Part shown: positions 7,260-12,285 of the stretch, piece by piece | How the letters are laid out: each line of letters begins with the position of its first letter | Position numbering within the stretch: position 1 is the stretch's first letter | NCBI GenBank assembly: GCA_028822475.1 | Contig: JAPKDT010000040.1 | Location: 1-12,285 of the forward strand | DNA: 12,285 nt | Direction: 5' to 3' | Source of the DNA: SAR324 cluster bacterium | GTDB taxonomy: Bacteria > SAR324 > NAC60-12 | Translations under genes and position numbers: made by a program | The notes under the pieces: model-generated | What the model was told of the DNA's origin: nothing | Seen by the model: only the letters and a program-made list of their open reading frames with translations | The model's database searches: none

Positions 7260-7289
7260 GTAAGAAAACAGTATCTTACAGATTTTTTT
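7260..7289 (+). terminator. Terminator-like hairpin on the plus strand, antisense to the local genes
   Basis: GTAAGA (7260-7265) and TCTTAC (7274-7279) form a perfect six-base stem with an eight-base loop. AGA and seven T (7283-7289) follow on the plus strand. Both neighbouring genes are on the minus strand, and the T-run overlaps the coaBC stop codon. As a Rho-independent terminator it points the wrong way for coaBC. For coaBC mRNA it would be a 3' stem-loop without a U-tail. Confidence 0.35.
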
Positions 7290-8541
7290 ACGAACCAAGT
7301 TCAATCCTGTCCAGAATAGCGTTTGCGATAGCATCTTTGCCAACATACATTTGAGGCTCCTGTGCAGGATCCAGCAACCAGGCCACCTGTGTACCGTCTG
7401 GTTTAAATTCTTCCCTGCGGTTTGCAACGATCAACTGGGAACCACCTTTTTTGGAAAAGCGCTTTTGCGCAATTGCGAGCAGTTCGTCGTGGGAAATATT
7501 TTCTTCATATTTGAAAGTAATCATTTTCAGTTCAGGAAATTTCTTTCGCACCTCATCAATCAGCTTGACGGTCGGCAGCAGTTTCAAATTTAAATGTTTT
7601 ACTTTGCTGGAAATTTTTCCTTCAAAAACAGTTTCCGGTTTAAAATCCGCAACAGCCGCGGTAAAAATTCCCCAGTCAAAAGCTTTTTTTGTCAGCGATT
7701 CATGCACAATTTTTTTGTAATCAGCGTAAGTAGCAGCTTTTTTTGCGTTTAAATATTCCGGCGAAGGCTGGCTGCCTTTGCCAAGAATCAGTTCAACATT
7801 TACACCTCTCAGCCATGCTTCCCGAGCAATTTGGATAGAAAGTGCACCGGTAAATCGTGTGGTGATACGTCGGATATTATCAATCGGTACAGGGGTTGGC
7901 CCACCGGTTATCAGCAAAGACTTCCCGCTAAGTGGAGATTGACTGAGTGACCTGATCGTTGCTGCCACAATTAAGTCCAGTGAGGAAAGGTTGTTTTTTC
8001 CGTTGGCTTGCAGAGGTGGAATCAGGGTGGCGCCCATTTCACGCAGAGTTTTAAGTGAGCGTGTCAAGATGCTGTTATGCATCGCACCGTGCATCGTTGG
8101 TGCAAACAGGATAGGTATTCCCTGACGTTCCATACGTCCAAGAGCGGCGGCGATCGCTGCTGAAACTACTGAATCCGCAACTCCAAGTGCCACCTTATTC
8201 AAAGTATTGTAGGAAGCAGGTGCGACAACAAAAACATCAAAAGGTGTGGAATCGCTCAAATGCTCTGCATCTGCGGTAAAGTGGTCAATGACAGGATTTT
8301 GCGAACACCACTCCAGTGCTTCTTTAGCAACATAACGTAAACCTCCTGCAGTTGCATAAACGACAACATCCGCTCCCTCCCTGCGAAAATCACGAATCAG
8401 ATCCGGCATACGGTAAGCCGCAATACTTCCGGTGATCATCAGCGCGACACGCTTTCCCGACAAATGGGTTCCGGTTAATTGGATTTCACGGTCAGCAAAC
8501 TCAGAAGGAGATGGTGGTTCAAGATTCCAGTTTAAAGGCAT
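7288..8541 (-). CDS. coaBC: CoaBC-like phosphopantothenoylcysteine decarboxylase / phosphopantothenate-cysteine ligase, atypical
   Basis: This 417-residue protein has the two-domain CoaBC layout. Residues about 30-200 are the flavin-dependent decarboxylase: MITGSIAAYRMPDLIR, the catalytic histidine in AEHLSD (H94), PASYNTLNKVALGVADSVVS and APTMHGAM (147-154). Residues about 205-417 resemble the ligase: LLITGGPTPVPIDNIRRIT, TAAVADFKPE and EGKISS. CoaBC makes 4'-phosphopantetheine for coenzyme A. Several motifs differ from typical bacterial Dfp. PxMNxxMW reads PTMHGAMH. The substrate-flap region around residues 174-190 has no cysteine. The ISNRSSGKMG segment reads ITTRFTGALS. The first two changes resemble archaeal CoaBC as I remember it. 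It may be a divergent true CoaBC or a paralogue with another substrate. The start at 8541 lacks a Shine-Dalgarno sequence. phoH lies 174 bases upstream. Confidence 0.85.
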   Translation of the reverse strand: MPLNWNLEPPSPSEFADREIQLTGTHLSGKRVALMITGSIAAYRMPDLIRDFRREGADVVVYATAGGLRYVAKEALEWCSQNPVIDHFTADAEHLSDSTPFDVFVVAPASYNTLNKVALGVADSVVSAAIAAALGRMERQGIPILFAPTMHGAMHNSILTRSLKTLREMGATLIPPLQANGKNNLSSLDLIVAATIRSLSQSPLSGKSLLITGGPTPVPIDNIRRITTRFTGALSIQIAREAWLRGVNVELILGKGSQPSPEYLNAKKAATYADYKKIVHESLTKKAFDWGIFTAAVADFKPETVFEGKISSKVKHLNLKLLPTVKLIDEVRKKFPELKMITFKYEENISHDELLAIAQKRFSKKGGSQLIVANRREEFKPDGTQVAWLLDPAQEPQMYVGKDAIANAILDRIELGS

Positions 8542-8674
8542 TAAAGATTTAAGGAGAAAGGTTTCAAAATAAATATTTCAGCAAAAAGATCTGCATAAAT
8601 TACTCAGGTTAAAATTATGTTTACTCACTAATGCTTCGTTGGTTTTGTAAAAAGAATCTACTGCAAAACATCAA

Positions 8675-8690
8675 TTTTGATTTTTCAAAA
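8675..8690 (-). other. A/T-only stem-loop between phoH and coaBC
   Basis: TTTTGA and TCAAAA form a perfect six-base stem with a four-base loop, about 26 bases after the phoH stop codon. A TTCTTTTTAC run lies about 25 bases further downstream on the minus strand. It could be a weak terminator or a processing element, but an A/T-only stem is thin evidence. Confidence 0.22.
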
Positions 8691-8715
8691 CTATTGCATT
8701 CTAGCGCTGAATTAC

Positions 8716-10056
8716 TCACAAAACATTTGCTGCCAATTCCGCCAGAGCTGAACGTTCAACACTTGTAAAACGCACATGCGCCGCAAGCGGTGAATCCTTG
8801 AAGCGCTCAACCAGCGTGCTCAATCCGTTGGAAGAAAGATTTATATCTTTGTTATCTATTTGGTTCGGATCACCTGTCAAAACTATTTTTGTACCTTCGC
8901 CTGCACGAGTGACTATCGTTTTTATTTCATGCGGGGTCAGATTTTGTGCTTCGTCCACGATCATGTGCTGATTCGGAATTGAACGTCCTCGAATATACGT
9001 CAACGGTTCCACAACAAGCATTCCACGCTCCATTAATTCGTGATAAGAGTCACGTTTTGAACCTTTTTTTGCGGAAGTATTATTGATCAGTAATTCCAAA
9101 TTATCAAAAATCGGCTGCATCCACGGTGCAAGTTTTTCCTGAGTGTCTCCGGGGAGATAACCCAAATCACGTCCCATTGGAAAAATCGGACGGGAGACCA
9201 GCATACGGGAATAAATATTGTCTACCATCATTTGCTGTAAACCTACTGCAAGAGCCAGTAAAGTCTTACCTGTACCTGCTTTTCCGCTGAGAGTCACAAT
9301 CGAAATCTTTGGATCATTCAGCAGTGCCAACGCTAGACGCTGCTCAGGATTTCTCGGCCGTATTCCCCAAACACCTTGTTCTTTTGAAACTGTTAAAAAT
9401 TTGTTCTTGCCTTGATTATAAATTGCTAAAACATCTTCTTCCGGAACTTCAGGGTTGTTCAGCAGAAGCCCCTGGTTTGGAAAAAAATCAACATTCTCAC
9501 CGAGTTCGGCCTGTACTTCTTCCACTGAAATTAATGGCTGTTGACTCAAGTTCCGTAATTTTTGTTTGCTGACCTCACACCGACATATCCCTGAATATAG
9601 ACTTGAATCGTCTTTCCTGCGCCCTTGATAAGCAATAGTTGTTACATTGAGCGTATTAGCTTTAGTGCGTAAATTTTCATTCTGTGAAACAAAGACAACT
9701 TCTATATTTTTCTGGCTCAGCACCCAGGCAACAGCCAGAACACGATTTGAAAAACTCTGAAAATTCAGACTGTACGGTATTGATTCTGTTTCCGGATCAG
9801 CAAGCTCAATCCTTAATTTGCCTCCATTCGGCAGACAAACACCTTCTACCAAATTACCAAGTTGTCTGCATTCATCCAGCATTTTGCTGACTATATTGGC
9901 TGCTCTTCCCTTTTCACCTAAATCCTGCCTGAACGTATCCAGTGCATCAAGGATACTGACCGGTAGGACAACTTCTTTATCCGGAAAGTCATAAAGAGCG
10001 TCCGGAGAGTAAAGCAGTACGCTGATGTCCAGCACATAAACTGACTCATGACTCAT
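8716..10056 (-). CDS. PhoH-family ATPase with N-terminal PIN domain, PhoH2-like
   Basis: This is a 446-residue protein with the PIN-PhoH fusion architecture. Residues 5-145 form a PIN domain (YVLDISVLL, VLPVSILDALDTF, NRVLAVAWVL, VSQNENLRTKA). Residues about 230-446 form the PhoH ATPase: Walker A GKAGTGKT (258-265), Walker B VDEAQN (367-372), the GDPNQID motif (395-401) and SVERS (432-436). PhoH2 proteins are described as ATP-driven RNA helicase/nucleases in RNA turnover. Two of the four PIN acidic positions look changed: the aspartate expected before ARIL/NRIL is S103, and the one in VSKDxxLR is N126. D10 and D37 remain. The nuclease may therefore be impaired. The ATG at 10056 overlaps an out-of-frame ATG at 10049. 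GGAAAA lies just upstream as a weak ribosome site. Tandem promoters lie about 100 bases upstream. Confidence 0.92.
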   Translation of the reverse strand: MSHESVYVLDISVLLYSPDALYDFPDKEVVLPVSILDALDTFRQDLGEKGRAANIVSKMLDECRQLGNLVEGVCLPNGGKLRIELADPETESIPYSLNFQSFSNRVLAVAWVLSQKNIEVVFVSQNENLRTKANTLNVTTIAYQGRRKDDSSLYSGICRCEVSKQKLRNLSQQPLISVEEVQAELGENVDFFPNQGLLLNNPEVPEEDVLAIYNQGKNKFLTVSKEQGVWGIRPRNPEQRLALALLNDPKISIVTLSGKAGTGKTLLALAVGLQQMMVDNIYSRMLVSRPIFPMGRDLGYLPGDTQEKLAPWMQPIFDNLELLINNTSAKKGSKRDSYHELMERGMLVVEPLTYIRGRSIPNQHMIVDEAQNLTPHEIKTIVTRAGEGTKIVLTGDPNQIDNKDINLSSNGLSTLVERFKDSPLAAHVRFTSVERSALAELAANVL

Positions 10057-10154
10057 GCGTTTTCCGGCAGTAAAAAAAGAATGTCGCTGAATTTAGAAAT
10101 TCTATGCATGAAAAATTTGCTCATTATTTACTTCTGCTGAAATCAGCATTATCA

Positions 10155-10183
10155 ATTATAAAATCATTTTGTTGCAGGTTCAA
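10155..10183 (-). promoter_or_regulatory. Sigma70-like promoter P1 for phoH
   Basis: On the minus strand TTGAAC (10178-10183), a 17-base spacer and a perfect TATAAT (10155-10160) lie about 100 bases before the phoH ATG. The spacing and -10 box are ideal, and the -35 box matches TTGA. Confidence 0.5.
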
Positions 10184-10211
10184 TTATAAACCAGTTCTTA
10201 CAGATCATCAA
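10183..10211 (-). promoter_or_regulatory. Sigma70-like promoter P2 for phoH, immediately upstream of P1
   Basis: On the minus strand TTGATG (10206-10211), a 17-base spacer and another perfect TATAAT (10183-10188) repeat the P1 pattern 28 bases upstream. The P2 -10 and P1 -35 regions share the segment GGTT-N8-AACC (10177-10192), which could be a regulator site affecting both. Confidence 0.42.
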
Positions 10212-10420
10212 TCAAAGAGCCTTTACTGTCAAGACTGCAGATTATTTTGTCTACACTCAAACAAATTTTACTCAGTTGATTTTTTGCTTTATCACATAAC
10301 TTTACAGGTTTAAATACAGTTGTAAAAAACTCAAATTCTTGCATTTTCAGAAAAATTCGGGTACAAGTTTAGTGGTAAAGATATTACACACAGCTCATGA
10401 TGCCTGCTTAGGAAAAAAAT

Positions 10421-10888
10421 ATGGAATTTCAGTTAACATCCGGATTACAGCCTCAACTACTTGAAGACAACCAAAAATTGTGGCTTGCCAACGCTATCTG
10501 CGGTGCGATTACTGCGGACGGTTCAGTTGCTCCTGAGGAACTTGAATATCTAGAACGTGCCCTCTCTTTTTTACCTTCACAAGCAGATGTTGTAAAAATG
10601 ATGCAGGCGGTTAAGGACCAGAAACTTCCGCAACTGGAGCGTTTTCCTGGAGCAACACGTGAACTGGAGGTTAAGATTTTTATTGATCTGGCCACAGTTA
10701 TTTCTGTGGACAATGTCCTTGGCGCAAATGAAATTGATTACCTGCTTTATATCGGACGCAAACTTGGTTTTGGACGTGAATTTGTACGGGTTGTCATCCG
10801 CTGGGCCAGTGAAGGGATAGTCTGGAAACGTAAAATGCTGCACCTGATTGACGCAGGAAGTTCACTCGAAGCAGAATATACTGATTAA
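10421..10888 (+). CDS. TerB-like helical protein
   Basis: This is a 155-residue, mostly helical protein with no signal peptide or membrane segment. It contains the two-part TerB-like pattern. The first helix pair carries AICGAITADGSVAPEELEYL (residues 25-44). The second repeats the idea with VISVDNVLGANEIDYLLYIG (93-112). The acidic loops ADGSVAPEE and VDNVLGANE resemble the metal-binding positions of TerB and related DUF533-like folds. Such proteins are usually cytoplasmic and linked to membrane or stress processes, but their biochemistry is poorly defined, and no function is assigned here. AGGA (10410-10413) lies seven bases before the ATG, a good ribosome site. It is divergent from phoH and convergent with the secreted-protein gene. 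It is not a tellurite-resistance operon member here, because no other ter genes are nearby. Confidence 0.7.
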   Translation: MEFQLTSGLQPQLLEDNQKLWLANAICGAITADGSVAPEELEYLERALSFLPSQADVVKMMQAVKDQKLPQLERFPGATRELEVKIFIDLATVISVDNVLGANEIDYLLYIGRKLGFGREFVRVVIRWASEGIVWKRKMLHLIDAGSSLEAEYTD

Positions 10889-10963
10889 GCGTCCGCTTGA
10901 TCTAAGCAAATCTCTGACACAAATCTTATCAACAGCGCGACGGCTTTATTTATCCATGACGAT

Positions 10964-11782
10964 TTATTGCGTGAGACTGAGCTGCGACAAAATATGTCTG
11001 ATTTTTCCTGCAGTAAACTGCAGGAGGTAATGCGGAGCCGCTACTGCAATTGTAAATTCAAAATGTGTTTTATCCCGGGGCAGCATCGCACGTAAAAAAC
11101 TGGATTTCGGTAAAACTAATATTTTGCGTGCCTTCATCTTCCCCAATGGAGTTTCAAGACTGACTTCCTCCTGAGGTTCAACCTTCATACGGATCATGCT
11201 CATAGAACGCGGAAGTCCTTTTTCTTCCAACTCGATTGCCAGCAGAGGTAGAAAGAGGGTGAAAGAATAATCTTTGCTCTGCAGAATGTGCCGCAGATTT
11301 TTACGTAAAAAGAAAATCACAACTTCAAAAGGAACAGCATTTTCCTGACTCAAGTTTGTTTCGAACTCCAGTACCTTTCCCGCTTTTTCCAGTCTGGTAC
11401 GCATAATTTGTCCGGAATAGGTGTTTTTTATCCGGTAATCTTTACGCAGATCTTCTTCCTCATACCATTCTGGCACACCAGAATTTGCGGCAAACCAGAG
11501 AGTTTTACGTGTAAAAACTACTCCGTCTGCTTTTGTATTTTCGTTTGTTTCAACGATGAACTTTTTAGCATCCCTGGTTACCGCTTCGTAACTAAAATGA
11601 CTATACCCACTGATTTCTGAACGCTGCACATCCCAGTGTTTAAATGAAGTTTTTGTACCCGGCAACAGTTCATCGAGGTAAGTTTCCTGCGCTGAAACAG
11701 ACATTGCGGACAGCAGCACACCACTTAAAAACAACACGTGAATAATATATTTTTTCAAATTCATATTTTCCAGCCAAAGCAT
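10964..11782 (-). CDS. Predicted secreted protein of unknown function, possibly DUF3108-like
   Basis: This protein is 272 residues from the ATG at 11782, starting MLWLENMNLKKYIIHVLFLSG. The basic NLKK, the hydrophobic run through VLLSAMSV and a likely cleavage at SAQ form a Sec signal peptide. The mature part looks beta-rich. FFLRKNL, YSFTLFLPLL, EVSLETPLGKMKARKI and HFEFTIA resemble the layout of periplasmic DUF3108 proteins, but the match is weak and no function is assigned. The start at 11782 is chosen because AAGGAG lies ten bases upstream and the preceding gene's TGA overlaps it as TGATG. The ATG at 11764 (266 residues) also gives a good signal peptide. The longer open frame to 11854 would run through the zinc-finger gene and put a long charged stretch before the signal peptide, so it was rejected. 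Confidence 0.75.
   Translation of the reverse strand: MLWLENMNLKKYIIHVLFLSGVLLSAMSVSAQETYLDELLPGTKTSFKHWDVQRSEISGYSHFSYEAVTRDAKKFIVETNENTKADGVVFTRKTLWFAANSGVPEWYEEEDLRKDYRIKNTYSGQIMRTRLEKAGKVLEFETNLSQENAVPFEVVIFFLRKNLRHILQSKDYSFTLFLPLLAIELEEKGLPRSMSMIRMKVEPQEEVSLETPLGKMKARKILVLPKSSFLRAMLPRDKTHFEFTIAVAAPHYLLQFTAGKIRHILSQLSLTQ
11006..11025. repeat. Perfect inverted repeat inside the secreted-protein gene
   Basis: TCCTGCAG (11006-11013) and CTGCAGGA (11018-11025) form a perfect eight-base stem with a four-base loop, near the 3' end of the coding region. It encodes part of LLQFTAGK. It could fold in mRNA or simply reflect codon choice. Confidence 0.6.
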
Positions 11783-11958
11783 CAGTTGATTGCTCCTTCG
11801 CATTTTCGACAAATTTTCCTTTGAGGTTTTGCGTTTGGAACATCCACTAGGCATTGGCGGCAGACAACTTCTTTACAGTGTACGCAAATCATTTTATATG
11901 CCTGAAAACGTGAAACAGCTTTCCCACAAATATTGCAATTTTCCTCCAGCCTTCTCAT
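11782..11958 (-). CDS. Small FYVE-like zinc-finger protein (58 residues)
   Basis: The minus strand encodes a 58-residue protein starting MRRLEENCNICGKAVSRF and ending CRKCEGAIN. Eight cysteines form four CxxC pairs: C8/C11, C25/C28, C33/C36 and C50/C53. The central spacing C-x2-C-x4-C-x2-C and the flanking pairs match the FYVE-type zinc finger that binds two zinc ions, so the protein is essentially one finger. The eukaryotic RRHHCR lipid-binding motif is absent (MICVHCKEVVC instead), so phosphoinositide binding is not implied. Bacterial versions are of unknown function. An in-frame TAA eight codons upstream rules out a longer protein, and no Shine-Dalgarno sequence precedes this ATG. The TGA overlaps the ATG of the secreted-protein gene (TGATG), suggesting translational coupling. 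The regular cysteine pattern makes chance unlikely. Confidence 0.75.
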   Translation of the reverse strand: MRRLEENCNICGKAVSRFQAYKMICVHCKEVVCRQCLVDVPNAKPQRKICRKCEGAIN

Positions 11959-12068
11959 TTTTTTGTGTAGTTGATCATTTTATTTTTTTTAACTGGGCCT
12001 GCTGTATATTAACATTATTCTATCCTTCTCCATTGTCTTTCCTAGTGTAGCATAGCTCCGGAATCCTG

Positions 12069-12081
12069 TGTAACTGTTACA
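12069..12081. promoter_or_regulatory. Perfect palindrome, possible operator
   Basis: TGTAAC-T-GTTACA is a perfect 13-base palindrome about 110 bases upstream of the zinc-finger gene. The TGTNAC-like half-sites resemble dimeric regulator sites. Which regulator would bind cannot be told. Confidence 0.3.
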
Positions 12082-12204
12082 AAGATGATGCTAAAACTAC
12101 TCGGGTATTCGGATCCTGAATCAGGGCTGGGAAGACAAAAAATCACTTTTACAATGCTGCTTGTTAAAACCTTGTGAGTCATTATGACAAGTTGCTTTTT
12201 CTGA

Positions 12205-12285
12205 CGCAAGCGCAATGCAGATGTTCTACGTACCATTGAACTAGAGCCAAGATATTTTGGGGCGCTTTCTGGACAGGAATTGACA
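12205..12285 (+). pseudogene. Possible TPR-protein fragment, frameshifted or decayed, running off the window
   Basis: The plus strand from 12217 to the edge reads ADVLRTIELEPRYFGALSG, the pattern of the second helix of a tetratricopeptide repeat as seen in many proteobacterial TPR proteins (RTLxLEPRHFGALSG). Upstream the same frame meets TGA at 12202-12204 without any start codon between. Shifting one base near 12216 would join it to DASA at 12203-12214, a plausible preceding TPR segment. A remnant or frameshifted gene is therefore more likely than an intact one. Only 23 codons are visible, so the call is tentative. Confidence 0.35.

Larger units (their letters stand above)
10057..10420. other. 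Divergent intergenic region between phoH and the TerB-like gene
   Basis: This 364-base A/T-rich gap holds tandem minus-strand promoters for phoH. Near the plus-strand gene there is a weak TTGCAT (10339-10344), 17-base spacer and TACAAG (10362-10367). An open frame at 10104-10313 lacks a ribosome site and any family likeness and overlaps the promoters, so it is not called. No RNA gene was recognised. Confidence 0.5.
11959..12285. other. Gap upstream of the zinc-finger gene
   Basis: This 327-base stretch has no intact gene. It holds a 13-base perfect palindrome (12069-12081), no convincing promoter (TATGCT at 12049-12054 on the minus strand lacks a -35 box) and, at its end, a TPR-like coding fragment. 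The minus-strand open frame at 12042-12236 has no family likeness and was not called. Confidence 0.45.

Noticed and set aside
10104..10313. A 69-codon open frame with several cysteines in the phoH-TerB gap
   Set aside because: No ribosome site, no recognisable family, a composition like translated A/T-rich non-coding DNA, and it overlaps the tandem phoH promoters.
10886..10910. Terminator for the TerB-like gene (AAGCG-TC-CGCTT and GCTT-GATCT-AAGC)
   Set aside because: The first has a two-base loop, the second only four base pairs, and neither is followed by a T-run.
11785..11854. A longer N-terminus for the secreted protein starting at 11854
   Set aside because: That stretch is the zinc-finger gene read in another frame. 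It would place about 24 highly charged residues before the internal signal peptide.
12042..12236. A 64-codon minus-strand open frame near the window end
   Set aside because: No family likeness or ribosome site, low-complexity composition, and it conflicts with the TPR-like fragment on the other strand.

Overview
The window looks like a piece of chromosome from a free-living Gram-negative bacterium, probably aquatic or marine. The reasons are an ectoine-catabolism gene set, a predicted Sec-exported protein, moderate to low GC, and housekeeping genes of ordinary bacterial type. I cannot fix the lineage from sequence alone. A SAR324-like or other marine proteobacterial origin is a guess. No rRNA, tRNA, CRISPR array or recognisable insertion sequence was seen.

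Layout. Positions 1-572 (minus) hold the first 190 codons of a PmbA/TldE-type protein, cut by the window edge. It is divergent from an Lrp/AsnC regulator (843-1355, plus). After the regulator comes a plus-strand run: a class III aminotransferase resembling DoeD (1509-2918), aspartate-semialdehyde dehydrogenase (3008-4027), a short aspartate kinase (4052-5197) and an ectoine hydrolase DoeA broken by a one-base frameshift near 5496-5499 (5292-6480). This run converges on a minus-strand group: PIN-PhoH ATPase (8716-10056), an unusual CoaBC (7288-8541) and a CDP-alcohol phosphatidyltransferase (6553-7155). phoH has tandem sigma70-like promoters in a 364-base divergent gap. On the other side of that gap is a TerB-like protein (10421-10888, plus). 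It converges on a two-gene minus-strand unit: a 58-residue FYVE-like zinc-finger protein (11782-11958) and a secreted protein of unknown function whose likely start overlaps the zinc-finger stop as TGATG (10964-11782). The last bases look like a decayed or frameshifted TPR gene running off the edge.

How the genes may work together. DoeA opens the ectoine ring, DoeD transaminates the resulting diaminobutyrate to aspartate semialdehyde, and an Lrp-family protein senses the pathway. In described pathways a DoeC-type aldehyde dehydrogenase then makes aspartate. Here the genes in that place are asd and an aspartate kinase with a divergent regulatory tail. Run backwards, they would convert the semialdehyde to aspartate through aspartyl phosphate, yielding NADPH and ATP. 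This is the most interesting idea in the window, but it is inference. The pair could equally be the cell's ordinary lysine/threonine/methionine entry enzymes. No deacetylase (doeB) or ectoine transporter lies in the window.
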